Of a DNA stretch of 64,000 nt, positions 1 through 13,981 are shown in pieces. Position 1 is the stretch's first letter. Every line of letters starts with the position of its first letter. The notes beneath the pieces are model-generated. The model was not told the DNA's origin and searched no databases. It saw nothing but the letters and a program-made list of their open reading frames with translations. A program made the position numbers and the translations under genes. This stretch comes from Moraxella sp. ZY210820 (GTDB lineage Bacteria; Pseudomonadota; Gammaproteobacteria; Pseudomonadales; Moraxellaceae), in NCBI RefSeq assembly GCF_030674635.1, contig NZ_CP089978.1, positions 2,338,980 through 2,402,979 of the forward strand, given 5' to 3'.

Positions 1-3000
1 TTTTTTATATCTTTATCTAATAATAAACCTGCTGGCAAAATAATCGGCATACGTTGTCCTGCAAAATATAAATCCAACCACGCTAATAATTGTTGTTTTG
101 CTTCATCACTACTTAAACCTGATTGGGTCAATACACCATTTTTAAACACACATACCATGTGATAATCTCGACTTGTCTCATCGGCATCTAAATAAGCTAA
201 CCATAATAAATAATCAATCCACACTGCTAAACGCTGACTGGCGGATAAACTATTCGGCAAAATTCTCGCCCAAACCGTTGTACTTAAATCTTGTGGTAAC
301 GTGCAAGTGAATTGTAATTGCGGTGCAAACTGCCAAATTTTCTGTAAGGTTGATGTTTCCATCAAATCTAACTTGTGCAATATTTGTTGCATTTGTTGAT
401 AGATATTCACCGTATCTTGCCAATAACTGTATTTTAATTTACCCACAGGCAATAATGGCTCTAAATGTAAATCAATTTGTGCACTATCAAATGATATGGC
501 TTGTTCATCATGCTGTTGCATGATACGGTCCAAAACCTGATATTTTTCTAGACTATTTAAAATCAATGGTTCAAATGCATTTAAATGCTCATCACCTTGT
601 GCATTACTAATATTAAAATGCTTTAAAAATAATTGTGCTGGGTGACGTAATTCTTTCGCCCAATGTCGGCTATTGAGTTGAATCACTTGTTGTGTATCTA
701 ATTGATAACGTTGTATTAATTCCGACCATTGACGTGGTGTCTCATATAATTTTTGTGATAATGATAAGTCCCACATCTCCATCGATACACTTTGGAATAC
801 ATTAAAATTCTGACTTTGCACACCATGATTTAAAATTTGTGCCAACGCATACCAATGACTAAAAGGACGTTTTGCCGCATATTTACTATAAGACGCAGGA
901 ATAAATGGTTGAGCGGAATGGCGATAATAAATTGGCTCTAATGCTGTACTCACGCCTAATTCTTTGGTTAAAAAACTATCAGTTTCATCATGTTGTTCAT
1001 AGTTGGGTTGCTGTATCACTTGTTCCAAATGCTGTACAAATTCTAATAATACTGTTGATGGCTCTAATAATTCACTATTTTCAACATCAAAAGCGGTATA
1101 GAAAAACCACACTTGTTGTTGAGCGTGCAAAATCGCATCTAAAAATGCCCCTTGATGGTCTTCCAAACGTGAACGGTCGCCTAATTGATTACGCACATAA
1201 TGCAATAAATCAAAAACTTGCGGATATTCTCGATTTGGGAAAATACCACTATCCATATTCAGTAACGCGATTAATTGATAAGGCAATAAACGCACTTTAC
1301 CAATTTGCCCAAAACAAATTTTACCTGTAAATTGAATATCTTCTTGTAAACTTTCTAATTTTTGTTGAATTTCTTGCAAAATATCCCACAATGGTAAATA
1401 TAAATTTTTCAAGCTAAAACTTTCTTGCTCCATTTGTTCATAATTATAAGTTAATGACAACATACGGTCATATTGTTTGACCACTTGATACAGTTGTTGC
1501 GTATATTCAACACCTTTTTGTTGTAATTGTTGAATATCATCTAACAAAATTGCTAACCATCGCTCGGCTAAGACATCATAACGCTCTAAATAATCACGAC
1601 GCTCAGCAAAACGTTGATAAATTTCTAATAAAATTCCGATTAATTCAGCATCAGTAAGGTGTACATCAGCACTACTCATGATATAAGGATTTTGCCATTG
1701 CTCCAATGTAACAGGGCAAATATTTTCTCTATCAACCGCAACACCCATTGCTAAACGGTCTAAGGCATATTTAAAACTGTAGCGATAATCATGGTCATTT
1801 TGCTCTAAAGTTTGACTTAAATGTATCGCATCAAAACCACGTCTAAACCCTGCTGATTGTAATAATTGTGCAATACGTTCAATTTGTTCATCTTGTAACT
1901 GATAATAACGTTTAGTCGCAGACAAATTTAACCAATCAATTAAATCATCTAAAGTAAAACGTCCACGAGACCAAATCATTGGAAAAATCAACGATTGCCA
2001 TACCGTGCGTATCGGCAATGGCACAATGCCAGAAATACTAATCGGTGGACTATCTTTCCCAACAAATACACTACGAATGAGTGGCTCTACATCTTGGATA
2101 TTGGGTACTAAAACTAAAATATCATGCAAATAACGTGGTTGTTGTGGTGTATGTTGTGCCAACCACAACATTAATTGTTCTTTTAATATTTCTAATTGAC
2201 GTAAAGTAGAATGACAAGCATGAATTTGTATTGATGTATCATCAGGCGATAAAACATAACTTTGTGGTTCAGGTCTCATCAGATAAAATATATCTTGTTG
2301 TAATTGCCCCAACAATGTCGATGCGAACTCAGGCCCTTCATTCAATATTTCGCCATCATCGCTATATTGTCCAAATAAATCCGTCCATTCTCCACCACTT
2401 TCTCCGCCAGATAATTCCACTAGCAAACTAAAATTATCACGAGCTTGCTTACCAAAACGAGTTAAAATTGGATGTCTATCTTCACGTAATTGAGCATCAA
2501 AACCTTGCTCTACATTAAATTGATATGCTCCAATATCATCAGCAATATTTTTTTGATACTTTGCTTGTAAACGCTGTTGTAATTTTAAGTCATGCTGGGC
2601 TTTCCAACGTGGATCGACACTATCCGCCCAATATTCTTGCGTAACCGTTAAATGATACACTTCCACTTGTGTATGCTGTGCAAGTTGTTGTAAAAATTGC
2701 CATTCACTTGGTGCTAAATCCAATAAGGTAAAAATATAAATGGTTGATGGTAACTGTTCAGTTAAATTTGCTGTATAGAAAAATTGCTGTTTAATCTGTT
2801 CAATCGTGGTATGATGTTCAGCAAATAACGAAAACCACAATGCCTGTTGCCAACTCGCTAATTTTTGTGCTTTATTGAGTTGTTGTTGCATATATTCTGC
2901 AGGAATATCACTATCTTGCTGTAATAAAGGTTCAATATTTAAGGGCTGATTGTGCGTCCATAACTGCAACCAAGTCGGTCGATAACGCATATACTGTTGA

Positions 3001-3476
3001 AATACATGAGTAATTTGATGACTTAACCAATACGCCATTTGCTGACGTTTTAAACGTGCTTGCTGTTCATCAATAATCGTTTGACTATAATCATAAATAC
3101 GCTGAATAATCGGCTCAAAAACGTGTTGTTCCGATGTTAAATCCATTTGTGCTGATTGTACCATTGTCAATAAATATTGATAAATCTGCCATTTCATCAC
3201 GACACGTGGCAAATTAGCTCTACGTACTTTATCCTTATCTTGCTCGACTGCCTGATATAAAAACCATTGTAATTCATTGACATTTTGATGCCAATAAATT
3301 TGACTACAAATCCCAAATTGTTGAGCAATACGTTGAATAAGCCATTGTTTTACCGCTAAATTAGGTATAACAATATGACGTAAATCAAAAATGGTTGATG
3401 ATGGTTGCTGTAATTGTAATGCCAATACCTGAAATAAAGTTTCAATTTGATGACTTTGAGTAATATTTAACGACAT
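1..3476 (-). CDS. recC: RecC, exodeoxyribonuclease V gamma subunit (3' end off window)
   Basis: RecC is the Chi-recognition and scaffold subunit of the RecBCD helicase-nuclease that resects double-strand breaks. The minus-strand frame is open from the ATG at 3476 to the window edge, giving about 1158 residues with no stop. The N-terminus reads MSLNITQSHQIETLFQVLAL, followed by the usual 'IVIPNLAVKQWL..IA..FGI' block. Near residue 720-750 it has VRLLPYQLIALLNMDSGIFP, the counterpart of the family's 'VPMRSVPFKVVCLLGMNDG' segment. The C-terminal part ends with a 'MPIILPAGLLLDKD'-like stretch just before the edge, so only the last portion of the nuclease-like domain is missing. recB and recD are presumably to the left, outside the window. 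The plus-strand small frames inside it are shadows. Confidence 0.88.
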   Translation of the reverse strand, partial: MSLNITQSHQIETLFQVLALQLQQPSSTIFDLRHIVIPNLAVKQWLIQRIAQQFGICSQIYWHQNVNELQWFLYQAVEQDKDKVRRANLPRVVMKWQIYQYLLTMVQSAQMDLTSEQHVFEPIIQRIYDYSQTIIDEQQARLKRQQMAYWLSHQITHVFQQYMRYRPTWLQLWTHNQPLNIEPLLQQDSDIPAEYMQQQLNKAQKLASWQQALWFSLFAEHHTTIEQIKQQFFYTANLTEQLPSTIYIFTLLDLAPSEWQFLQQLAQHTQVEVYHLTVTQEYWADSVDPRWKAQHDLKLQQRLQAKYQKNIADDIGAYQFNVEQGFDAQLREDRHPILTRFGKQARDNFSLLVELSGGESGGEWTDLFGQYSDDGEILNEGPEFASTLLGQLQQDIFYLMRPEPQSYVLSPDDTSIQIHACHSTLRQLEILKEQLMLWLAQHTPQQPRYLHDILVLVPNIQDVEPLIRSVFVGKDSPPISISGIVPLPIRTVWQSLIFPMIWSRGRFTLDDLIDWLNLSATKRYYQLQDEQIERIAQLLQSAGFRRGFDAIHLSQTLEQNDHDYRYSFKYALDRLAMGVAVDRENICPVTLEQWQNPYIMSSADVHLTDAELIGILLEIYQRFAERRDYLERYDVLAERWLAILLDDIQQLQQKGVEYTQQLYQVVKQYDRMLSLTYNYEQMEQESFSLKNLYLPLWDILQEIQQKLESLQEDIQFTGKICFGQIGKVRLLPYQLIALLNMDSGIFPNREYPQVFDLLHYVRNQLGDRSRLEDHQGAFLDAILHAQQQVWFFYTAFDVENSELLEPSTVLLEFVQHLEQVIQQPNYEQHDETDSFLTKELGVSTALEPIYYRHSAQPFIPASYSKYAAKRPFSHWYALAQILNHGVQSQNFNVFQSVSMEMWDLSLSQKLYETPRQWSELIQRYQLDTQQVIQLNSRHWAKELRHPAQLFLKHFNISNAQGDEHLNAFEPLILNSLEKYQVLDRIMQQHDEQAISFDSAQIDLHLEPLLPVGKLKYSYWQDTVNIYQQMQQILHKLDLMETSTLQKIWQFAPQLQFTCTLPQDLSTTVWARILPNSLSASQRLAVWIDYLLWLAYLDADETSRDYHMVCVFKNGVLTQSGLSSDEAKQQLLAWLDLYFAGQRMPIILPAGLLLDKDIK

Positions 3477-3601
3477 AGGACACAACTACAACATATTCAT
3501 AAATAAATAAAATAATATCATAAAAATACCACAAAAATAAATTTGATTTTTTAACACAATGCACCCATTATAGTAAGAGCATAGATTATTGAGAGTACAC
3601 C

Positions 3602-4111
3602 ATGAATACAACCCAAAATCACACACAGGATTATATTGCACCAGATGTTAATCTTGAGCAAATTCGTAGAGAATGTTTAGAGTTAGTCAAAAAGCGTGCT
3701 TATATTTCAGCAGGGGTTGCTGTTATTCCTGTACCTTTTTTAGATGCTTTAATTGATGCAGGCATCTTATCTCAATTGATTCCTGAAATTAATGAACGTT
3801 TTGGTTTAAGTAAAGAACGAGTAACAGTCTATGATCCACACACCAAAACAATCTATTGGGATGAATTACGCAAACGTGGCGTTGAATTTACAGGTTTAGT
3901 CGCTTCACGTATTGCTGTCAAATCATCGCTACAAGGTTTTATGACTAAAATGGTTACAAAACAAGTGACTAAATTTATTCCTTTAGGTGGGCAGATGGTT
4001 GCAGCAACTTTAGGTTATATTATTATGAAAAAAATTGCTGATGCTCATGTTGAAGAAAGCTATCAAACCGCTAAACGTATTCAACAACGTGTCGCTAATC
4101 ATTCAACTTAA
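3602..4111 (+). CDS. Conserved hypothetical protein, DUF697-like
   Basis: 169 residues, divergent from recC with a 125-bp intergenic region; ATG follows 'gagagtacacc'. I do not recognise a specific function. The segment at residues 38-70 (AGVAVIPVPFLDALIDAGIL followed by a 'LIPEINERFGLS' stretch) and the later 'KFIPLGGQMVAATLGYIIM' are hydrophobic blocks typical of small DUF697-like membrane-associated proteins: proline-containing helices and a short loop preceding a second 'PxxG' helix. There is no signal peptide and no catalytic motif. It ends in a strong bidirectional hairpin shared with the convergent lipoprotein gene, so it is probably a single-gene unit. The family resemblance is by eye only. 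Confidence 0.7.
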   Translation: MNTTQNHTQDYIAPDVNLEQIRRECLELVKKRAYISAGVAVIPVPFLDALIDAGILSQLIPEINERFGLSKERVTVYDPHTKTIYWDELRKRGVEFTGLVASRIAVKSSLQGFMTKMVTKQVTKFIPLGGQMVAATLGYIIMKKIADAHVEESYQTAKRIQQRVANHST

Positions 4112-4124
4112 AATTTCTATCAAC

Positions 4125-4160
4125 AAAAATCCGTATAGTTTTTAATTATACGGATTTTTT
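4125..4160. terminator. Bidirectional rho-independent terminator
   Basis: Perfect inverted repeat AAAAATCCGTATA (4125-4137) and TATACGGATTTTT (4147-4159) with T-tracts on both strands. It lies between two convergent genes and can serve both. Confidence 0.85.
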
Positions 4161-4169
4161 AACAAAATA

Positions 4170-4592
4170 TTATTTTTGTGCTTGCTTTTCACTTTGAGTT
4201 GCTAAATTCACAGAACAGTTTTTAAACTTTGCTGCTTGTGCAATAGCGTCTTGTTCACCTAATAAACGTGCTGTTTCTGAACGCTTAGTTGAAGTTGCTT
4301 GACCCATATTAATAGAGATAGAAGGTATTACACCCCAGCCACCTCCACTACTCCAACCGCCACCTAAACCAATACCAATCCCTGTACCAACACGTGATGA
4401 TGAACCTTGTACACCACTTGCAATATACTGTTCAATACGTTGATATTCTGCTTGTAATTGTGAGCAATCTAACGCCTGATATTTTGATGGCGATACATAA
4501 CTCGGTTTGACATTTGTCGTGCTACAAGCGGTTAAAAACAACATACTGCCAACAGCAAGTAGCGATAATTTGTGTATAGATTGCAACATCAT
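4170..4592 (-). CDS. Small glycine-rich lipoprotein
   Basis: 140 residues. A short charged N-terminus and a hydrophobic stretch lead to the lipobox L20-T-A-C23, so the mature protein should be acylated at Cys23 and exported to the envelope. The mature part contains a short helix with 'LDCSQLQAEYQRIEQYI' and then a glycine-rich low-complexity run (about residues 69-88, GTGIGIGLGGGW and GGGWGV). A further conserved-looking helix follows with 'SETARLLGEQDAIAQAA' and a Cys near the end. Lipoproteins with this 'lxaey.ri..q' plus Gly-rich glycine-zipper pattern are common in Acinetobacter, but their role is unknown. Transcribed alone; it shares its upstream region with nsrR (divergent). Confidence 0.8.
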   Translation of the reverse strand: MMLQSIHKLSLLAVGSMLFLTACSTTNVKPSYVSPSKYQALDCSQLQAEYQRIEQYIASGVQGSSSRVGTGIGIGLGGGWSSGGGWGVIPSISINMGQATSTKRSETARLLGEQDAIAQAAKFKNCSVNLATQSEKQAQK

Positions 4593-4706
4593 AATCTCAC
4601 ATTATATTAAAATTTAGATGCTACATATTGAACAATTTTGTGAACTTCGTCAATAATTTTACTAATATATTCTCTATATTTTTGTAAATAACCCACCATT
4701 TTAAGC

Positions 4707-4740
4707 TATAATTAAAAGATAAGATTAGTTTTCTAATTTT
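4707..4740 (+). promoter_or_regulatory. Putative nsrR promoter with overlapping palindrome
   Basis: TATAAT at 4707-4712 is followed by a near-palindrome AAGATTAG-TTTT-CTAATTTT at 4721-4740, placed where transcription would start. This position would suit autorepression by an Rrf2-type dimer. The -35 is weak (TTGTAA at 4682-4687, spacing 19). The sequence does not match the published NsrR consensus closely, so the operator role is inference. Confidence 0.35.
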
Positions 4741-4780
4741 ATATTAACCTTAACTAACATAAATTTTGTGATAATAAATT

Positions 4781-5215
4781 ATGCAACTTACTAAATTTAC
4801 TGACTATGCATTGCGTATTTTATTGCATATCGCTCAGCCACGTGAACAACTTTATACTATCGCTGAACTTGCTCAATACTTACAAATTTCACAAAACCAT
4901 TTGATGAAAATCGTACATTTTATGGCTAAACAACAATGGCTGACTACTATGCGTGGAAAAAATGGAGGTTTAACAATTCATCCTAGTGTACTTGATTTAC
5001 CTTTAGGTGAAATAGTAAGAATTTTACAAGATGACCCACCTGTTATTAATTGTTCTGAGCCACCTTGTATATTAAGACCTGCTTGTGGTTTAAAACCTAT
5101 TTTAGACCAAGCATTACAACAATTTTATAACAGTCTCAATCAATATACCTTATCTCAAATTTTACAACAACCTAAACTTAAAGCGAACTTAATTCCTACT
5201 ACTTTTATAGATTAA
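4781..5215 (+). CDS. nsrR: Rrf2-family Fe-S repressor, NsrR-like
   Basis: 144 residues. NsrR is a nitric-oxide-sensing [Fe-S] transcriptional repressor of NO detoxification genes. Residues 1-65 form the winged helix, with 'MQLTKFTDYALRILLHIA' and then 'ISQNHLMKIV..' and 'TTMRGKNGGL', all typical of NsrR. The cluster ligands are Cys91, Cys96 and Cys102 (C-x4-C-x5-C), the same spacing as E. coli NsrR. This separates it from IscR and from generic Rrf2 proteins. No target such as hmp or norB lies in the window. It is convergent with rRNA operon copy 1, whose terminator starts 46 bp downstream. An IscR-like role is less likely given the cysteine spacing. Confidence 0.85.
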   Translation: MQLTKFTDYALRILLHIAQPREQLYTIAELAQYLQISQNHLMKIVHFMAKQQWLTTMRGKNGGLTIHPSVLDLPLGEIVRILQDDPPVINCSEPPCILRPACGLKPILDQALQQFYNSLNQYTLSQILQQPKLKANLIPTTFID

Positions 5216-5261
5216 CCTAATAATTAAAAAAATATCCTATTATTTTACTATCTTTCATAAT

Positions 5262-5303
5262 AAAAAAACCTTCAACCATTATTTATTTGATTGAAGGTTT
5301 TTA
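5262..5303 (-). terminator. rRNA operon copy 1 terminator
   Basis: On the minus strand, AAAAACCTTCAA...TTGAAGGTTTTTTT forms a hairpin about 10 nt past the 5S gene. An identical copy closes the second operon at 30960-31001. Confidence 0.85.
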
Positions 5304-5312
5304 TTTAAAAAG

Positions 5313-5427
5313 GAGTTGGCGATGACTTACTCTCACATGGTTAACACCACACTACCATCAGCGCTAAGTGGTTTCACTTCTGAGTTCGGGAAGGGATCAG
5401 GTGGTTCACACTTGCTATGGTCGCCAA
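5313..5427 (-). rRNA. rrf: 5S ribosomal RNA (copy 1)
   Basis: Minus strand begins TTGGCGACCATAGCAAG and ends CATCGCCAAC, whose ends pair. It contains the invariant 'CCCTTCCCGAACTCAGAAGTG' region. About 115 nt; ends are assigned from the terminal stem and may be off by 1-3 nt. Confidence 0.92.
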
Positions 5428-5539
5428 CGAAACTGGTACAGCGAGTATTGAGCTGAGTTGTTTTGTTCATTGCATTTTCTGAATCAAGTTTTCACATTTA
5501 TTTTGGATTATTGTGTTTATACAACAACTTGGGTGTTGT

Positions 5540-8433
<2,894 letters not shown>

Positions 8434-8878
8434 ATACAACCCCAAATTGTCGTTTAAATAAATATTTTAAAATATCTATTCATTCTTTCAACTTAAAGTC
8501 ACACAATCTATTCCAAAACGCTTGATTCAGTTTTTGCTAGTCCTCAATTAAATCTTTTCATCTTACGACTACTTCAATCTATTGAGTGAACAATTATTTT
8601 CAGACTCAATTCTTGCTGTTAATGAATGATGTTTTATAGCTTTAACCTGTGTTATCACTTATAAAACTGTAATACCTCATCAGTATCACTTAAATTTTAT
8701 GCTTTAATTACTCACTAATTTCTTTACTTAGTGAACTTAATTGCATAAGTTAATTATTATAACATAATAACTAATTTATTCAATCAAATAAATCATTTAA
8801 TCTATACCGTACAGAAAAATCATAGATTTTTATCTTGTGTTCGGACTAAGATTATTAATCTTTGCTATTCCTCACTTA

Positions 8879-8954
8879 TGGTGGAGACTAGGAGAGTCGA
8901 ACTCCTGACCTCCTGCGTGCAAAGCAGGCGCTCTACCAACTAAGCTAAGTCCCC
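8879..8954 (-). tRNA. tRNA-Ala (TGC) copy 1
   Basis: Minus strand GGGGACTTAGCTTAGTTGG at the 5' end, anticodon TGC in CTTTGCACG, T-arm GTTCGACTC, encoded CCA. The acceptor GGGGACT pairs with AGTCTCC. 76 nt, in the 16S-23S spacer. Confidence 0.95.
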
Positions 8955-9020
8955 ATAGCTTTTCATTTATCTTACCATCTATATTTTTAACTACTTGCAC
9001 TTTAAAGTGCTTGCAATTAG

Positions 9021-9097
<77 letters not shown>

Positions 9098-9168
9098 TCA
9101 GATAAACTCTTTCAGAAGAACAACTTGTTGTGGATTCTAACTATCATCAAACGAATCTTTTTTTTCGT

Positions 9169-10701
<1,533 letters not shown>

Positions 10702-10953
10702 AATTCATTCTTAATCAGCATTCATCATCATAAACATAACAACAAATACCAATTCGCCCATTCAATCACTAGCAAAATTTTCGCTCAAATAAATCTCGAG
10801 TCAATTTCTACCAAATCAAATGAACTTTATATTCAATTTAAAATATAAAAATCCATCCAATAATAGCAAAAATCCACACAAGTTGTTCTTCTAAATGTTT
10901 TAATTGAGTAAGGTAATATCTCTTCAATATCACTCATAATTTCAGTGTCGAAT

Positions 10954-10981
10954 ATTATATACTGTTTTAAATCTTTGTCAA
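10954..10981 (-). promoter_or_regulatory. rRNA operon copy 1 promoter
   Basis: On the minus strand, TTGACA (10976-10981), 16-bp spacer and TATAAT (10954-10959) make a near-perfect sigma70 promoter about 250 nt upstream of 16S. It lies outside the identical repeat, so it differs from the copy 2 promoter. Confidence 0.85.
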
Positions 10982-11237
10982 GCTTTATTTTAAAAAATTA
11001 TTTTGTTTTTAAACTAAAACTTCATCAAAAACAAAACTAATAACACCTTCTAAAATCACTTAACCCAATACAAATATAAGCTAAGTTCCTGATTTTACTA
11101 GCTTTATTTACTAACGCTATCTCGACAGGTGCGTATGTTACAGTAACTTAATATACTTTGCAACTACTTTTTTTATTAATTTATTACAAGTGGTTGTTTT
11201 TTAAACTAACAACCATTAAAATGCGACTTACATCACT
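10982..11237. other. Intergenic region upstream of rRNA operon copy 1
   Basis: AT-rich DNA between the rRNA promoter and the end of coaBC. It is A/T-tract rich, as expected for UP-element or Fis-type upstream sequence. I see no gene, tRNA or clear hairpin in it. Confidence 0.5.
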
Positions 11238-12467
11238 TTATTTTGGAATATTTTCAGCAATAGCAGTAATCAACTGTTGAGCAATTTTATGTTTACTGGC
11301 TTTTTCCAGTTTCAAAGCCGTTTTTTGATATTGCTCTGCGAAAAAAATTACCATCGCATTATCATCAGCACCAAAACCAATATCTGTACGAGAAACATCA
11401 TTACATGCAATCATATCTAATTTTTTATCAACTAGTTTTTTGCTCGCATATTGTTCAACATTTTGTGTTTCCGCTGCAAAACCAACCATAAAAGGTGCAT
11501 TAGTCAATTGAGCAATAGTTGCTACAATATCTGGATTTTTGACTAATTCTAAAATCATATCTTGTTTATCAGACGTTTTTTTTATTTTATGTTCCGCAAC
11601 TTCAGCTACTCGATAATCTGCCACCGCAGCCGTAGCAATAAAAATATCGCACCCATTTTCTACACTTTGTAAACTTGCATCAAGCATTTGTTGTGCTGAT
11701 TGCACGTTAATACGCTGAATATTTTTTGGTGTATCTAAATACACGGGTCCTGCAATTAAAGTAACTTCCGCTCCAGCTTGTTCACAAACTTGAGCTATGG
11801 TAAAACCCATTTTTCCTGTACTATGATTTGAAATATAACGTACAGGGTCAATTGCTTCACGGGTTGGTCCTGCGGTAATCGTTACTTTTTTACCTGCCAA
11901 AATTAATGGCATATTTTGCTGTAAAAAATATTGATGAACTTGTAACGCAATCTGTTCAGGCTCAGGCATACGCCCAACACCAACATCGCCACACGCTTGT
12001 TCACCACTTGCAGGCTGAACGATATAAAAACCATCATCAGCCAATAATTTTAAATTACGCTGTGTCGTTTTTGCTTGCCACATCTGTTGATTCATCGCTG
12101 GAGCAAGCCAAATAGGTGCAATCGTTGCTAAACATAAAGTGCTTAATAAATCATCAGCAAAACCATGTGCCAAATGTGCCAAAGTATCACAACTCGCAGG
12201 TGCAATCAAAATTAAATCAGCCCATTTTGCCAACTCGATATGCCCCATACCCTTTTCAGCTTCAGTATCTAATAGCGTTGTATGCACAGGATTGCCTGAC
12301 AATGCTTGTAAAGTCAGTGGTGTAATAAATGCTAATGCACCTTGCGTCATCACCACACGCACATCATAACCATATTCTTTTAGACGGCGAACCAAAATTG
12401 CACTTTTATAAGCAGCAATTCCACCTGTAATACCTACAATAATATTTTTACATTGTTGTGCTGACAT
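11238..12467 (-). CDS. coaBC: Phosphopantothenoylcysteine decarboxylase / phosphopantothenate-cysteine ligase
   Basis: Bifunctional coenzyme A biosynthesis enzyme that joins 4'-phosphopantothenate to cysteine (CoaB) and decarboxylates the product (CoaC, FMN-dependent). The CoaC half begins 'NIIVGITGGIAAYKSAILVR' and contains 'PAMNQQMW' and the active-site 'ACGDVGVGRM' lid. The CoaB half begins 'KKVTITAGPTREAIDPVRYI' with 'NHSTGKMG'. The ATG at 12467 follows the pilR stop by one base and has GGAG 9 nt upstream. An in-frame ATG at 12476 would overlap pilR by 8 nt and sit directly on the GGAG, so I prefer 12467. Last gene of the gacA-pilS-pilR run, hence probably translationally coupled. Essential gene. 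Confidence 0.93.
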   Translation of the reverse strand: MSAQQCKNIIVGITGGIAAYKSAILVRRLKEYGYDVRVVMTQGALAFITPLTLQALSGNPVHTTLLDTEAEKGMGHIELAKWADLILIAPASCDTLAHLAHGFADDLLSTLCLATIAPIWLAPAMNQQMWQAKTTQRNLKLLADDGFYIVQPASGEQACGDVGVGRMPEPEQIALQVHQYFLQQNMPLILAGKKVTITAGPTREAIDPVRYISNHSTGKMGFTIAQVCEQAGAEVTLIAGPVYLDTPKNIQRINVQSAQQMLDASLQSVENGCDIFIATAAVADYRVAEVAEHKIKKTSDKQDMILELVKNPDIVATIAQLTNAPFMVGFAAETQNVEQYASKKLVDKKLDMIACNDVSRTDIGFGADDNAMVIFFAEQYQKTALKLEKASKHKIAQQLITAIAENIPK

Positions 12468-12468
12468 T

Positions 12469-13911
12469 TTATTCATCTCCTACTTCATCAATATCATCTA
12501 AACCAAATTTCTTCAGACGATAGCGTAATGAACGGAATGACATGCCTAATTTTTTTGCAGCTAATGTTCTATTCCAGTGCGTTAAATCTAAAGCAGTCAA
12601 AATAATTTCTTTCTCAATATTTTCTAAATAACGCTCCAAACCTTCCATCGGTAATTTTGACCCACGTTTAAACTCTGGCATAGGATCTTCTATGATGATT
12701 GATGTTCCATTTTCTTCTTTGTTCGTTGATGTTTCTACTACAGGTGCCAGCACACGAGAATGATGAGCTTGTACATGCTCTAACTGAATATGTAAACCAT
12801 CACATAAGGTAATCGCACGTTCCATTAAATTACGTAATTCACGCACATTACCTGCAAAATATTGTTGCAATAAAAAGTGTTTCACATCGGCAGATAGCTG
12901 TTTCACACCAATATTCCATTCTTGGCAAATACGCTGAATAAAATATTCTGCTAATAAAATTACATCTTGACCACGCTCACGCAATGGTGGTAAATGTAAA
13001 TCCATTACCACTAAGCGGAAATATAAATCTTGACGGAATTTACCTTGTTGTACCATAGCTTCCAAATCTTGTTGGCTGGCACTGATTAAACGAAAATCAA
13101 CGTGAATATCTTGCTCACTACCAATAGGTCGGACTTTTTTATCCTGAATAGCATGTAATAATTTAATTTGAATCGTTAATGGTAAATTCGCTACTTCATC
13201 TAAAAATAAACTACCGCCATGTGCCGATGTAATTAAACCTTGTTTATCTTGTGTTGCACCTGCAAAACTACCTTTTTTATGTCCAAATAATTCACTTTCA
13301 ATCAATTCATGCGGAATCGCACTACAATTCACGCTAATAAAAGACCCTTCACTACGATGACTTAAACGATGGACTAAATTCGCCACCACTTCTTTCCCTG
13401 TACCTGATTCTCCCGTAATAAACACAGGGGCTTGCGAACGTGCAATTTTCTTAAGACTATTTTTAAGCTGACGAATTGGTTCTGAATCGCCAACTAACAT
13501 TTTATTTTCTAAAGAGTTTTCTTGTGAAAATAATAAATGTTGCGAATGACTCAATGCTTTTTGTAATAATTGTTCTAAGTGCATTTGATTAACAGGTTTA
13601 TTGACAAAATCAAATGCACCCGCTTTTAATGCTGAAATTGCAATTTCCATATTACCATAAGCGGTCAGCACGGCGATAGGCATATTAGGGTATTTTTCAA
13701 CCGCAAATTCTATTAAATTTAAACCTGTACCATCTGGTAAATTAAAATCGGTTAAACATACATCATAATGATGTTTTTTTAACGCATCTTTGGCTTGGCG
13801 AATAGTATAGGCAACATGTGAATCAATACCTAGTTTTTTTAAAGTCATTTGCATGAGTAAGCAAATATCTTCTTCATCATCGACAATCAGAACTAAAGGT
13901 TGTTGCGACAT
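12469..13911 (-). CDS. pilR: Type IV pilus sigma54 response regulator PilR
   Basis: NtrC-family activator that with RpoN turns on pilA in response to PilS. The receiver domain (1-120) has phosphoacceptor Asp55 in 'DVCLTDFNLPDG'. The AAA+ domain has Walker A GESGTGKE at 167-174, Walker B SLFLDE near 234-239, and the sigma54-contact loop GSFAGA at 214-219. Most family members have GAFTGA and PilR commonly GSFTGA, so the Thr is replaced by Ala here. The C-terminus is a Fis-type HTH 'NRTLAAKKLGMSFRSLRYRL'. 480 residues is slightly longer than usual. It lies 70 bp downstream of pilS. Confidence 0.93.
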   Translation of the reverse strand: MSQQPLVLIVDDEEDICLLMQMTLKKLGIDSHVAYTIRQAKDALKKHHYDVCLTDFNLPDGTGLNLIEFAVEKYPNMPIAVLTAYGNMEIAISALKAGAFDFVNKPVNQMHLEQLLQKALSHSQHLLFSQENSLENKMLVGDSEPIRQLKNSLKKIARSQAPVFITGESGTGKEVVANLVHRLSHRSEGSFISVNCSAIPHELIESELFGHKKGSFAGATQDKQGLITSAHGGSLFLDEVANLPLTIQIKLLHAIQDKKVRPIGSEQDIHVDFRLISASQQDLEAMVQQGKFRQDLYFRLVVMDLHLPPLRERGQDVILLAEYFIQRICQEWNIGVKQLSADVKHFLLQQYFAGNVRELRNLMERAITLCDGLHIQLEHVQAHHSRVLAPVVETSTNKEENGTSIIIEDPMPEFKRGSKLPMEGLERYLENIEKEIILTALDLTHWNRTLAAKKLGMSFRSLRYRLKKFGLDDIDEVGDE

Positions 13912-13981
13912 AATTCACCTATATGAGCAGTTTAATGGCAGACATCTTAACATAAAATCTATAAATATTAAATTGTTATTC

